A stretch of DNA of 64,000 bases from Desulfuromonadales bacterium (GCA_030145205.1 JAQYVZ010000007.1:52224-116223); one strand, 5' to 3'. Shown: positions 8,824-17,434, counted from the first letter of the stretch. Numbers and translations: made by a program. The notes: generated by a model not told the origin, from the letters alone.

Positions 8824-8856
8824 TGTTCGACGAACCGGCGCCAACGGTCTGGAGGA

Positions 8857-9174
8857 TCAGAGATCGTTCAGAAGACGATAGACTTTCTGTTCCAATTCCC
8901 AGACCGCTGCAGCGCGAGGCTGTTCGCCGTTTTCTTCGAAAAGAAGCCGCGCCCAGTCAAGTTGTTTATGCGCAGAAATCAGAACCGGCGTCAACTCCGC
9001 CTCAAGCCGCATCCGCGGAATTTCCCCAACGCGTTCATACAACTCCTGAAGAACCTTCACCGCTCTATCGATCTTGCGAGGGCCCTTGATTTCATCCACG
9101 CCCTGCCGCCGTAGATCTGCAAGATAAGCTTCAATATCCTTGGTGACTTCCCGGTAACGGTCAGAAATTGTCAT
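8857..9174 (-). CDS. Small hypothetical helical protein
   Basis: 105 residues with no family I recognise. It is almost entirely predicted helix, highly charged (many Arg, Glu, Lys), with no cysteine, membrane segment or signal peptide; a coiled-coil or four-helix bundle is plausible. Codon use looks like that of neighbours, and it has its own promoter with a palindrome over the -10 box and a GAGGAG upstream of the ATG, so I consider it real. It is convergent with the exporter gene and divergent from the thi operon. Confidence 0.65.
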   Translation of the reverse strand: MTISDRYREVTKDIEAYLADLRRQGVDEIKGPRKIDRAVKVLQELYERVGEIPRMRLEAELTPVLISAHKQLDWARLLFEENGEQPRAAAVWELEQKVYRLLNDL

Positions 9175-9198
9175 AATGGTAGCCGTCTCTCCTCTTCA

Positions 9199-9238
9199 AA
9201 AGTGTTCACACTTTAGTCAATCAATCACCTTATGACAA
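9199..9238 (-). promoter_or_regulatory. Promoter with palindromic operator for the small helical gene
   Basis: On the minus strand TTGTCA and TAAAGT are separated by 17 bp. A 16-bp palindrome AAAGTGT-TC-ACACTTT (9199-9214) covers the -10 box and probable transcript start, as a repressor operator would. Confidence 0.55.
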
Positions 9239-9339
9239 CCGCAAAAAACAGATAACCTTTGCCAAAAGGGTCATTTTGGGTCGCCAGACGGCTCACATTC
9301 CACCGGGCTGCGCTTACAGAGGTGCTTATTGTTATTCAG

Positions 9340-9367
9340 TTGACTCCCGCCCGGCTCGCCTGATAAT
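9340..9367 (+). promoter_or_regulatory. Promoter of the thi operon
   Basis: TTGACT and GATAAT are separated by 16 bp, ending about 25 bp before the riboswitch aptamer. Confidence 0.65.
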
Positions 9368-9390
9368 CTTTCACAACATTCAAAGCAACA

Positions 9391-9482
9391 AGCCCTGGGG
9401 GAGTAGACCTACTGAGAGTTCCGCGTCGGGCGGAACGACCCCTTGAACCTGATCCGGATTATACCGGCGTAGGGAAGTGGTC
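9391..9482 (+). ncRNA. TPP riboswitch (THI element)
   Basis: The hallmark blocks occur in order: GGGGGAGT, CTGAGA at 9412, a variable hairpin (GTTCCG...CGGAAC), ACCCCTTGAACCTGATC, then CCGG-ATTATA-CCGG and GCGTAGGGAAG. These are the conserved thiamine-pyrophosphate aptamer bases. It sits between the operon promoter and thiF, so high TPP should reduce expression of the thiazole genes. Confidence 0.95.
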
Positions 9483-9504
9483 ATTCAACCGGATCGCAGG
9501 ATTC

Positions 9505-9530
9505 GGAGGAGAGCCGCGTTTCGCGGCTCT
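9505..9530 (+). promoter_or_regulatory. Ribosome-binding site and adjoining hairpin before thiF
   Basis: GGAGG at 9505-9509 directly abuts a perfect 9-bp GC-rich stem (AGAGCCGCG/CGCGGCTCT with a TTT loop, 9510-9530). The ATG follows at 9539. Measured linearly the binding site is too far from the start; with the hairpin folded the gap shrinks to about 8 nt. The tail after the stem is not T-rich enough for a confident terminator. It is probably the expression platform of the riboswitch. Confidence 0.6.
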
Positions 9531-9538
9531 TGGCGTTT

Positions 9539-10342
9539 ATGCAGGTCAAAATCAACGAACAAGACATCACGCTGGCGGATGGGGCAACCTTGGAACAGGT
9601 ACGCCTTGAGGTGAAACCGGACGCCGATCTGCTGATTATCAATGGCTACCCGGCAGAGCCGGGCACCCGCCTGTATGAAGGCGACCGGATTGTTCTGATT
9701 CGCCGCGGCGAAGTGCCCGCCGAAGAGGAACTGGACGCGCTGCTGTCAGCCCGCCACACTCCCGGCGTGCATGAGAAAATCAAGGGGGCCTGTGTCGGCA
9801 TTGCCGGTGTCGGCGGGCTCGGCTCCGCGATCGCCGTCGCCTTGACCCGGATCGGGGTCGGGCAGCTGATCATTGCCGATTTTGACACGGTTGAAGCCTC
9901 CAACCTGAACCGACAGCACTATTTCATTGACCAGATCGGCTTGCCCAAGGTGTATGCCTTGCGCGACACCCTGGCCCGGATCAATCCGCACGTCCATATC
10001 ACAGCCTGTCACCTGAAGCTGACACCCGACAACCTCGGTGAGCTCTTTGCTTCAACCCAGGTCCTGGTGGAAGCCTTCGACCGTGCGGACCAGAAAGTCA
10101 TGCTGATCGAAGCATTCACCTCCCGCTGTCCCGACACACCGATCGTGGCCGGCTCCGGGATGGCTGGCTATGGGCCCTCGAACAGCATCAGAACAGAGCA
10201 ATGCGGCAAAAGACTGATTGTCTGCGGCGATGGCGAGACAGCTGCCGGGCCGGGCGTCGGCCTGATGGCCCCGCGAGTCGGCGTCGCCGCCCATCACCAG
10301 GCCAATGCCGTTCTAAGACTTTTGCTCGGGCTGGAGTCCTGA
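9539..10342 (+). CDS. thiF: ThiS adenylyltransferase ThiF with ThiS-like N-terminal domain
   Basis: 267 residues from the ATG at 9539 (a TTG at 9530 is also in frame, within the hairpin). Residues 1-60 form a beta-grasp, ThiS-like domain without a C-terminal Gly-Gly. From about 80 on it is an E1-like adenylating domain: GVGGLGS (90-96), ADFDTVEASNLNRQ (113-126) and a C-terminal CGDGETAAGPGVGLMAPRVG. It adenylates the ThiS C-terminus so that sulfur can be loaded for thiazole formation. It is the first gene behind the TPP riboswitch, followed directly by thiS. Confidence 0.92.
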   Translation: MQVKINEQDITLADGATLEQVRLEVKPDADLLIINGYPAEPGTRLYEGDRIVLIRRGEVPAEEELDALLSARHTPGVHEKIKGACVGIAGVGGLGSAIAVALTRIGVGQLIIADFDTVEASNLNRQHYFIDQIGLPKVYALRDTLARINPHVHITACHLKLTPDNLGELFASTQVLVEAFDRADQKVMLIEAFTSRCPDTPIVAGSGMAGYGPSNSIRTEQCGKRLIVCGDGETAAGPGVGLMAPRVGVAAHHQANAVLRLLLGLES

Positions 10343-10361
10343 GCACCACGGAGGGAAAGAG

Positions 10362-10562
10362 ATGTTGATCCAGGTCAACGGCAAACCGAAGGAGGTCGCC
10401 TCAGGCACAACGATTGAGGCGTTGCTGCAGCAACTGCAACTGAACGTTCATCAGGTTGTCGTCGAGCGCAACACCATGATTGTCAACAAACAGTGCTATG
10501 CTGACGACCTTCTCGTCGAGGGCGACATTCTCGAAATTGTACATTTTGTCGGTGGAGGGTAA
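10362..10562 (+). CDS. thiS: Sulfur carrier protein ThiS
   Basis: 66 residues with a ubiquitin-like beta-grasp fold. It starts MLIQVNGKPKEV and ends VHFVGGG; the terminal Gly-Gly is adenylated by ThiF and converted to a thiocarboxylate that donates sulfur to ThiG. GGAGGGAAAGAG lies before the ATG. It is 19 bp downstream of thiF. Confidence 0.95.
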   Translation: MLIQVNGKPKEVASGTTIEALLQQLQLNVHQVVVERNTMIVNKQCYADDLLVEGDILEIVHFVGGG

Positions 10563-10617
10563 TGTCAGGGCTGAGAACTGAGAGCTGAACGAATATTACT
10601 TTTTCTAAGGGAAGAAC

Positions 10618-11391
10618 ATGGATAAGTTGGTCATAGCCGGTCGGGAATTCAATTCACGACTGATGGTTGGTACAGGGAAATTTTCCTCGAATGCTGCCAT
10701 GGTTGCCGCCATGGAGGCCTCCGGGGCCGACATCGTTACCGTGGCCTTGCGCCGGGTGGACATCGACAACCCGGCAGATGACATGCTGGCGCACATCGAT
10801 CGAGAACGCTATCTACTGCTGCCGAACACCAGCGGTGCCCGCGACGCCGAAGAGGCAATCCGCCTGGCCCGCCTGGCCCGTGCCGCCGGCTGCGAGCCCT
10901 GGGTCAAACTGGAGGTCACACCCGACCCCTACTACCTGCTGCCGGATCCGATTGAGACCCTCAAGGCGGCAGAAGTTTTGGTCAAGGAAGGCTTTATTGT
11001 GCTGCCTTATATCAATGCCGACCCGGTTCTGGCCAAGCACCTCCAGGAGGCCGGCACGGCAACAGTGATGCCGCTGGGTGCACCAATTGGAACCAACAAA
11101 GGGGTTCGCACCCGGGATTCCATCGCCATCATCATCGAACAGGCGATCGTACCGGTAGTGGTCGACGCCGGCCTCGGTGCTCCGTCGCATGCCGCCGAAG
11201 CGATGGAGATGGGTGCAGATGCAGTTCTGGTCAACACCGCCCTGGCGGTCGCCGAGAATCCCGGCAAAATGGGTGCGGCCTTCAAAAAAGGGGTTGAAGC
11301 GGGCCGGGAGGCTTATCTGGCCGGACTCGGTGCGCAAAGCGACCGTGCCGAAGCAAGCAGTCCGTTAACCGGCTTTCTTCACAATGACTAA
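10618..11391 (+). CDS. thiG: Thiazole synthase
   Basis: 257 residues, TIM-barrel ThiG. It builds the thiazole phosphate of thiamine from deoxyxylulose phosphate, dehydroglycine and ThiS thiocarboxylate. K97 in EPWVKLEV is the lysine that forms the imine with the sugar. Other marks: GTGKFSS at 18-24, [12 protein letters not shown], and [30 protein letters not shown] ribosome site precedes the ATG. The spacer after thiS contains a short CTGAGA-like tandem repeat; the spacer after thiG contains a 88-bp repeat element. Confidence 0.97.
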   Translation: MDKLVIAGREFNSRLMVGTGKFSSNAAMVAAMEASGADIVTVALRRVDIDNPADDMLAHIDRERYLLLPNTSGARDAEEAIRLARLARAAGCEPWVKLEVTPDPYYLLPDPIETLKAAEVLVKEGFIVLPYINADPVLAKHLQEAGTATVMPLGAPIGTNKGVRTRDSIAIIIEQAIVPVVVDAGLGAPSHAAEAMEMGADAVLVNTALAVAENPGKMGAAFKKGVEAGREAYLAGLGAQSDRAEASSPLTGFLHND

Positions 11392-11411
11392 AACTTTTCT
11401 TCAATAAACCT

Positions 11412-11499
11412 CCTCTCCCCTGGCGGGAGAGGATTGAGGTGAGGGGGATTCACAATCGGGCCACCCTCACCCTGGCCCTCTCCCGTCAAGGGAGAGGGG
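11412..11499. repeat. CTCTCCC-type inverted repeat element, copy 1
   Basis: An 88-bp element whose two ends are themselves small hairpins (CCTCTCCCC...GGGAGAGG at both ends) and whose halves are inverted copies of each other (TGAGGTGAGGGGGA versus CCACCCTCACCC). A near-identical copy lies at 43984-44073. It interrupts the thi operon between thiG and thiH. Such elements are widespread in Proteobacteria and behave like non-autonomous, mobile palindromic units. Confidence 0.85.
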
Positions 11500-11530
11500 A
11501 AACCTACAAGAATAAAGAAATTTCAAAACC

Positions 11531-12652
11531 ATGAGCTTCCTGGACATCATCAACCAATACGACCCACAACAAGTCCTGGCAGAGATTGAAGCCTGTACTT
11601 CCGCCGATGTCGAACGCGCCCTAAACAGCGACCGACTGGGACCCAAAGGCCTGCAGGCCCTGCTCTCGCCGGCAGCAGAACCTTTTCTGGAGCAGATGGC
11701 ACAAAAGGCCCACGCAATTACGCAGCGGCGTTTCGGCAAAACCATCCTGCTCTACGCCCCGCTTTACGTCTCCAACGAGTGCACCAACGGCTGTGTCTAC
11801 TGCGGCTTCAACGCCACCAACAAGGTCCCGCGCAAGACCCTGTCTCTGGATGAAGTGGAACAGGAAGCACGCGCCATTCACGCCCAGGGATTCCGGCACA
11901 TTCTGCTGGTCACCGGCGAATCTCCTAAAAAGGTTGATAACGCTTACCTGGCAGCCGTCGCCGAGCGCATCAAACCGTACTTCAGCTCCATTTCCATTGA
12001 GGTTTACCCGATGGAGACAAAGGGCTACCAACAGATGGTCGCCGCAGGGGTTGACGGCCTGACCATCTACCAGGAAACCTACAATCGGGAACTCTACGCA
12101 GAGCTACACCCTTTCGGCCAGAAGCGGGATTACGATTTCCGCCTGCTGACTCCGGAACGGGGCGGCGCCGCCGGTCTGCGCCGGATCGGCATCGGCTTTC
12201 TGCAGGGGCTGGGCAACTTCCGGACCGAGGCTTTTTTCACCGGTCTGCACGCCCTCTTCCTGGCCAAGCATTTCTGGCGCAGCCTGATCAGCGTCTCCTT
12301 TCCGCGCATGCGCCCGGCCGAAGGTTGCTTCCAACCACCCAATCCAGTCACAGACCCACAGTTGGCCCAGCTGATCTGCACCATGCGCCTGCTGGTCCAC
12401 GACGCCGGCCTGGTGCTGTCAACCCGGGAGAGCGCCGTCTTGCGTGACCACTTGCTGCCGCTCGGTATCACCCAGATCAGCGCCGGCTCCTGCACTTCGC
12501 CAGGCGGTTACTCCGAAACGGAGAAGAGTACCGAACAGTTCGTCATCGACGATGACCGCACCCCGGCGGAAGTCGAGCAGATGCTGCGTAACAAAGGTTA
12601 TGACCCGGTCTGGAAGGACTGGGACGAAGCCTTCCTGCACAAAGCCGGCTAA
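11531..12652 (+). CDS. thiH: 2-iminoacetate synthase
   Basis: 373 residues, radical SAM enzyme that cleaves tyrosine to p-cresol and dehydroglycine (2-iminoacetate), the glycine equivalent used by ThiG. The cluster motif is C84-x3-C88-x2-C91 (ECTNGCVYC). The C-terminal domain has the SFPRMRP and GSCTSPGGY signatures. In organisms using ThiH rather than the oxygen-dependent ThiO, thiazole synthesis is anaerobic, which fits the rest of the window. Fourth gene of the TPP-regulated operon. Confidence 0.97.
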   Translation: MSFLDIINQYDPQQVLAEIEACTSADVERALNSDRLGPKGLQALLSPAAEPFLEQMAQKAHAITQRRFGKTILLYAPLYVSNECTNGCVYCGFNATNKVPRKTLSLDEVEQEARAIHAQGFRHILLVTGESPKKVDNAYLAAVAERIKPYFSSISIEVYPMETKGYQQMVAAGVDGLTIYQETYNRELYAELHPFGQKRDYDFRLLTPERGGAAGLRRIGIGFLQGLGNFRTEAFFTGLHALFLAKHFWRSLISVSFPRMRPAEGCFQPPNPVTDPQLAQLICTMRLLVHDAGLVLSTRESAVLRDHLLPLGITQISAGSCTSPGGYSETEKSTEQFVIDDDRTPAEVEQMLRNKGYDPVWKDWDEAFLHKAG

Positions 12653-12680
12653 CTTGAGCCCATCGGAAGCAAATGATCGT

Positions 12681-13301
12681 ATGGTTGATTTTCCGATCTA
12701 CCTGATCACAGATCGTCAGCAGTTGACGAACGGGCACACCCTGTTCTCTGCGTGTGAGGCCGCCCTGCGAGGCGGCGTCCGCATCATTCAGCTTCGTGAA
12801 AAGGACCTGTCTGCAGCCGAGCTCTTCCCTGTGGCGCAAGACCTGCGTCAACTGACCCGGCGCTACAACGCCCGCCTGCTGATCAATGATCGGATTGATA
12901 TCGCCCTCGCCTGTGCTGCCGACGGCGTTCACCTCGGCGGCCACTCCCTGCCGACTGACACGGCACGGACCCTGCTGGGGCCAGACAAGCTGATCGGCGT
13001 GTCGACCCACAGCCTGGCAGAAATCGACAATGCTACCAGACTCGGCGCTGATTTCGTCACCTTCGGTCCGGTCTACGCCACCCCCTCCAAAGCCGCATTC
13101 GGTGCCCCGCAGGGGCTTGAGAAACTGCGAGCGGCCTGCACAACTTCTTCTTTGCCCGTCTACGCCCTTGGCGGCATCAAAACAACCAACCATGCTGAAG
13201 TTCTGGCGAGCGGTGCAACCGGAATCGCCCTGATTTCAGGAATTTTGGCCCAGTCCGATCCGAAAGCCGCAGCCCGTAACTTCTGCTTAACGTCCTCTTA
13301 A
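12681..13301 (+). CDS. thiE: Thiamine-phosphate synthase
   Basis: 206 residues from the ATG at 12681 with GGAAG 11 nt upstream; a longer open frame upstream is only an overlap with thiH in another frame. ThiE joins the thiazole phosphate and the pyrimidine pyrophosphate. Motifs: PIYLITDRQ, IIQLREKDLS, LLINDRIDIALACAADGVHLGG, FGPVYATPSK and YALGGI. It ends the operon. thiC and thiD, needed for the pyrimidine half, are not in this window. Confidence 0.95.
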   Translation: MVDFPIYLITDRQQLTNGHTLFSACEAALRGGVRIIQLREKDLSAAELFPVAQDLRQLTRRYNARLLINDRIDIALACAADGVHLGGHSLPTDTARTLLGPDKLIGVSTHSLAEIDNATRLGADFVTFGPVYATPSKAAFGAPQGLEKLRAACTTSSLPVYALGGIKTTNHAEVLASGATGIALISGILAQSDPKAAARNFCLTSS

Positions 13302-13409
13302 TCTTCGTTCGAAAGAAAGCGACCGCTACGGTCCTCTGGTTTGACACTTCGCAACTTGTGTCATTGCATTCTCAACCTGAAACGGGGCCATTCGCCCTTC
13401 TGAACGGAG

Positions 13410-13469
13410 GCCCCGCTGCGTGATGTGGTGAGAAGAGCCAAGCAGAACTTGCCGCACGAAGCGGGGCAG
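13410..13469 (-). pseudogene. Relic of a REP-associated (Y1) tyrosine transposase N-terminus
   Basis: The minus-strand frame reads LPRFVRQVLLGSSHHITQRG, closely matching the start of Y1/IS200-like REP-associated transposases (typically MPRxARxxxPGxxHHITQRGNR). After this the similarity stops, and only about 20 residues remain of a protein of about 200 or more. It has no proper start codon. Call rests on the HHITQRG motif. Confidence 0.6.
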
Positions 13470-13645
13470 AACATTCGCTTCTTTTTCAATGGATAGCAGA
13501 GAACAGAACAGGCGCCACCTCATGAAAAAGGCTTCTATTAAAGCAGCTTGGGAAAACGATCAAACATTAAAGCCGCCATTATGTCGCCCGACTTACGACT
13601 TCTCCGACTTCAGGTGCTACCTCTCTTGGCACGGTTCGGAAACCC

Positions 13646-13676
13646 TTGCGTTTCGAATCACACCGCGGGTTATAAT
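13646..13676 (+). promoter_or_regulatory. Possible promoter of the DUF454 gene
   Basis: A perfect TATAAT at 13671-13676 lies 27 bp before the ATG. The best -35 is TTGCGT at an unusually long 19-bp spacing. Confidence 0.35.
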
Positions 13677-13703
13677 GAAAGAAATCTGTCACACTGAGGT
13701 AAC

Positions 13704-14111
13704 ATGTCCACCATCCGAAAACCCGTTGCGCCCGCACTGCGCTGGACTTTGCTGATCGGCGGTTTTGCCTCTGTCGGCCTGGCTGTGCTTGGTATTTTCC
13801 TTCCAATACTGCCAACTGTCCCTTTGCTGTTGCTCGCCCTGGCCTGCTTCGCACGGAGCTCAGAACACTTTTACACCTGGCTGATTGACCACGCCCACCT
13901 TGGCCCGATCATCCGCCCCTATGTGAACGGCCGCGGCATTCCGCGCACAATTAAGATCAAGGTGATCGCCCTGGTCTGGGTGAGCATCACTGCTTCCGCC
14001 TTCCTCCTGTTGGAGCAGTTCTGGCTGCGCGTCCTGCTGCTAATGATCGCCGCTGGCATCACTCTCTACCTGCTACGTTTACCGACCGACTGCAGAGACA
14101 TGCAAAACTGA
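13704..14111 (+). CDS. YbaN/DUF454 family inner-membrane protein
   Basis: 135 residues with three or four hydrophobic segments (about 13-35, 37-50, 87-105 and 107-125). The block GIFLPILPTVPLLLLALACFARSS and the following HFYTWLIDHAHLGPIIRPYVNGRGIP are typical of DUF454 (E. coli YbaN). GAGG precedes the ATG. Inner-membrane location; function unknown. It converges on the ybbP-like gene. Confidence 0.85.
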   Translation: MSTIRKPVAPALRWTLLIGGFASVGLAVLGIFLPILPTVPLLLLALACFARSSEHFYTWLIDHAHLGPIIRPYVNGRGIPRTIKIKVIALVWVSITASAFLLLEQFWLRVLLLMIAAGITLYLLRLPTDCRDMQN

Positions 14112-14231
14112 GATCATCCCAGATGCGCCGACAATCCACCGGAGAGGTAATCTCAACCCAGCGATCTCCCGTCAAAATCCCGCCGTCTATCGAGCGGTGC
14201 TGTTGATCGGCGACCCGGCGAATTGAGAAAG

Positions 14232-16751
14232 TTATTCTTCTCTGAGATAAGGCGCGGGCTTCTGGCCGAGAGCTTTCCAGGTGCCAGACAGTCCGAGAAT
14301 CATGGTCAAGGTCATGCCGAGCGCGATCGTCATCAGGATTGCCACCGGCTTGAGGTGAAAGTCCGTATCCATCAGCCCCTCCAGTATCCCGTACGCGGCC
14401 AGGCTCCCGACCACCCCACTGATGGCACCTGCAATCAGGCCGAGCAGGGCAAATTCGGCCGCAAGCGCCTTGATGATGTCGCCGCGGGTCGCCCCGCACA
14501 CCTTGAAAATTACTGCGTCATGTATGCGCCGGTGCTGATCGGCCGAAACCGCGCCGGCCAGCACCAAAAACCCGGTCAGCAGGGCGACGGCCGCCATGGC
14601 TTTAAAGGCTGAGCCGATCCTGGCCATCGTGCGCGCGACGTTGCCGAGAACCTCACGGGTACTGATGGCCGAGACGTTGGGAAACTCCCCGGTGACGGCC
14701 CGAAAGGCTTGCTGTTCGCCGGTGCGATCGACATGCACCGCAGCGATATGCGTTTGCGGTGCGTTTTCGAGAACCCCCGGTGAAAACAGCAGGGCGAAAT
14801 TAAGCTCGAGGGTCGACCAGTCGACCTCGCGCAGGTTGGTGATTTCAGCCGTGACTTCGCGGCCAAGGATGTTAACCGTCAGGTTGTCGCCGAGCCCTAC
14901 ACCGAAACCCTTGCCAAGGTCGGCCGTCAGAGAGAGCTGCGGCGGGCCGCTGTAATCCGAAGGCCACCAGCTGCCGGCGGTCAGTACGGTCGATGCCGCA
15001 GGCTTGGCCGCATAACTGAGATAACGGTCGCCGCGGATCGCCCACTGGACTTCGGGAGCGACCCGTGCCTGGTCGGACGGCACGCCGTTGATGGCGGTGA
15101 TCCTGCCGCGCAGGGTCGGTGAATGTTCGATCCGCCGCAGACCGGGGCCCTCACGGAGAGTGCGGTCGAAATCGCTCAGCTGGTGTGACTGGATATCGAG
15201 GAAGAAGAACGCCGGGGCATCCTCCGGCAGCGTCTCGCCAACCAGGTCGTTGAGGTTGCCTTGCACCAAGGTGATGATAACCAGAGTCGTCAGCCCGATC
15301 CCGAGGGAAAACAGGGTACCGCCCGCGGGCGAGCCGCGGCGGTAGATATTGCCGAGCCCGAGGCGTAGAGACGGGTTGCCGGGCCGCGGCAAACTCCGCG
15401 CAGCACGGATTGCCCCGGTCGCTGTGAGGCGAAACAGGCCGAAGCAGAGGCCGGCGCCGACGATGAACCAGACGGCAAGCCGCTGGTCGCTGCTCGACAA
15501 AATGACGAGAGTCGCCAGGCCGGTTGCGGCCAGGACGATCGCCAGCCGGATGCCGCGTGCCGGCCCGCGCCGGCTGGTTTCGAAGTAGCCGCGAAACAGC
15601 ACCGCCGGTGAAACCTGCAAAGTCGCACCAAGCGGTTTCAGGGAGAAGACTAGGGCAATCAGCAGGCCGAACAAGGCGGCGGTGGCCAGTGTGTCCGGGT
15701 AGATGTCCGGCACCAGGGGAATCGGGATCCGTTCGCTGAACAGACCGGCAACCAGGTAGGGCAGCGCCGCGCCGCAGAACAGCCCGGCCGTCGACCCGAT
15801 CGCACCAAGGATCAGAACCTGCAACAGATAGGCGGTAAAGATGACCCGGCCGGGGGCTCCAAGGCTCTTCATGGTGGCGATGTGGAGAACCTTGCCGGTC
15901 AGGTAGCCACGCACCGCTCCGGAGACGCCGAGTCCACCGACCAGCAGTGCACAGAGGCCGAGCAGTGTCAGGTTGAGGTTCATCCGTTCCAGGAAGAACC
16001 GGACGCGTGGTGTCGCATCACGCCAGGTACGCAAGCGCCAGCCAGCGTCCGGAAAAGCCGTCTGCAAATCCTGCTTGAGTTGGTCGACGCTGGTTTTATC
16101 GGGCAGGCGCAGCCGGTAAGCATAGGCGACTAGGCTGCCCGGCTGCATCAGACCGGTCGACTGCAGTCCGGCCTGGTTGATCATGACCCGGGGGCCGAGG
16201 GTAAAGGCGCGCACGGTCCGCTCTGGTTCGGCGGTCAGCAGACCGCGTATCTCGAAGATCGTTGTGCCGATCCTGATCTGCCCCCCGACAGTAACGCCGG
16301 CACGTTCGAGGAACGCCTCCTCGACCAGGGCGCCGTCGCCGTCCAGGGCTGCTGCCAGGGTCTGCTGCGGGGTGATGCCGACCGTGCCATAGAGTGGGTA
16401 GACCGCATCGACCGCCTTCAGTTCGACCAGCGTTCTGCCGGTCCCGTCGAGGCTGCCAGCCATGGTCCGCATGCCGTGGGTGTGCGACAGCGTGCCGTGC
16501 TGCTGCAGGAAGTCGTGCTGAGCCGCAGTAAGCGGGCGGTGGTTGAGGCGGACTTCCAGGTCGCCGCCGAGCAGGGCGCTGGCGTCACTGAGCAGCCCGG
16601 TCCGGGCGGCCTGGGTAAACGAACCGATGGCGCTGATGGCGAAGACGCCGAGGAACAGGCAGGCGAGGAAGACCCCGAAGCCGCGCAGACCACCGCGCAG
16701 CTCACGGCGTACCAGCCGGATCGCCTGGGGGAGGATGGCGGGATCACTCAT
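14232..16751 (-). CDS. ybbP: YbbP-like ABC transporter permease (FtsX family)
   Basis: 839 residues, the length of YbbP. It has an N-terminal helix (about 25-45), a large periplasmic domain, a cluster of FtsX/MacB-type helices in the middle (about 260-430) and another at the C-terminus (about 700-830). It overlaps the ATPase gene ybbA by 4 nt (ATGA), so both are co-translated. In E. coli and many other Proteobacteria ybbA-ybbP sit divergently from tesA, as here. Substrate is unproven; a lipid or lysophospholipid-related role is suggested by the tesA linkage. Confidence 0.9.
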   Translation of the reverse strand: MSDPAILPQAIRLVRRELRGGLRGFGVFLACLFLGVFAISAIGSFTQAARTGLLSDASALLGGDLEVRLNHRPLTAAQHDFLQQHGTLSHTHGMRTMAGSLDGTGRTLVELKAVDAVYPLYGTVGITPQQTLAAALDGDGALVEEAFLERAGVTVGGQIRIGTTIFEIRGLLTAEPERTVRAFTLGPRVMINQAGLQSTGLMQPGSLVAYAYRLRLPDKTSVDQLKQDLQTAFPDAGWRLRTWRDATPRVRFFLERMNLNLTLLGLCALLVGGLGVSGAVRGYLTGKVLHIATMKSLGAPGRVIFTAYLLQVLILGAIGSTAGLFCGAALPYLVAGLFSERIPIPLVPDIYPDTLATAALFGLLIALVFSLKPLGATLQVSPAVLFRGYFETSRRGPARGIRLAIVLAATGLATLVILSSSDQRLAVWFIVGAGLCFGLFRLTATGAIRAARSLPRPGNPSLRLGLGNIYRRGSPAGGTLFSLGIGLTTLVIITLVQGNLNDLVGETLPEDAPAFFFLDIQSHQLSDFDRTLREGPGLRRIEHSPTLRGRITAINGVPSDQARVAPEVQWAIRGDRYLSYAAKPAASTVLTAGSWWPSDYSGPPQLSLTADLGKGFGVGLGDNLTVNILGREVTAEITNLREVDWSTLELNFALLFSPGVLENAPQTHIAAVHVDRTGEQQAFRAVTGEFPNVSAISTREVLGNVARTMARIGSAFKAMAAVALLTGFLVLAGAVSADQHRRIHDAVIFKVCGATRGDIIKALAAEFALLGLIAGAISGVVGSLAAYGILEGLMDTDFHLKPVAILMTIALGMTLTMILGLSGTWKALGQKPAPYLREE

Positions 16752-17434
16752 GCGGCGACTCCGCCCGGGTCCAGCCTGCCGTCAGCCATGCGCACGATGC
16801 TGTGGCAGCGGTCGGCCAGCGCCGGGTCATGGGTCACCAGGATCAGGGTGGTGCCGTGTTCCTGCTGCAGACTGAACAGTTGCCGCATCACCATTTGACC
16901 GGTTTCTCGATCCAGGTTGCCGGTCGGCTCGTCGGCAAGTATCAGGGCCGGGTTGGCCACAAAAGCCCGGGCCAGGGCGACCCTCTGCTGTTCACCACCG
17001 GAAAGTTCCCCCGGGAAATGATCGACCCGGTCGGCCAGCCCTGTCGATGCAAGGGCCTCACGGGCCCGTACGAAGGCCAGGCTGTCGCCGGCAAACTCCA
17101 GCGGCAGGGCGACGTTCTCCAGCGCAGTCATGGTCGGGACCAGGTGGAACGACTGGAAGACGATGCCGACATGCTGGCGCCGAAAGCGAGCCAGCCCGTT
17201 TTCGTTCAGCGTCTGCAGATCGGTACCGGCGACCCGGACCCGGCCGCTGGTCGGCCGCTCCAGTCCGGAGAGAGCCATCAGCAGGGTCGTCTTGCCGGCC
17301 CCCGAAGGGCCCACGACGCTAACGGTCTCGCCAGCTTCGATGATCAGGTCGATGCCGCGCAGGATATTGACCGGGCCGGCGCCTCCGACTAGACTGAGAT
17401 GGAGATCTGCAATTTCAACGATCGGCTGGGTCAT
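16748..17434 (-). CDS. ybbA: YbbA-like ABC transporter ATP-binding protein
   Basis: 228 residues. Walker [10 protein letters not shown] (42-50), signature [14 protein letters not shown], Walker [13 protein letters not shown] and a late H-loop [12 protein letters not shown] are all intact. It belongs to the LolD/MacB-type ATPases that energise FtsX-family permeases. I chose the ATG at 17434; another is at 17443. The chosen start codon lies head-to-head with the tesA start (both within CATG), so the start regions of the two genes overlap. Confidence 0.92.
   Translation of the reverse strand: MTQPIVEIADLHLSLVGGAGPVNILRGIDLIIEAGETVSVVGPSGAGKTTLLMALSGLERPTSGRVRVAGTDLQTLNENGLARFRRQHVGIVFQSFHLVPTMTALENVALPLEFAGDSLAFVRAREALASTGLADRVDHFPGELSGGEQQRVALARAFVANPALILADEPTGNLDRETGQMVMRQLFSLQQEHGTTLILVTHDPALADRCHSIVRMADGRLDPGGVAA

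Larger units (their letters stand above)
13302..13703. other. Intergenic region with transposase relic and DUF454 promoter
   Basis: 402 bp between thiE and the DUF454 gene. It contains a decayed minus-strand transposase N-terminus (13410-13469) and, near its right end, a probable promoter. The rest shows no gene-like codon pattern and no clear thiE terminator. Confidence 0.5.

Noticed and set aside
13489..13755. An 88-residue plus-strand frame overlapping the DUF454 start
   Set aside because: Its sequence has no family features, no start signals, and the DUF454 gene overlaps it in a better frame.
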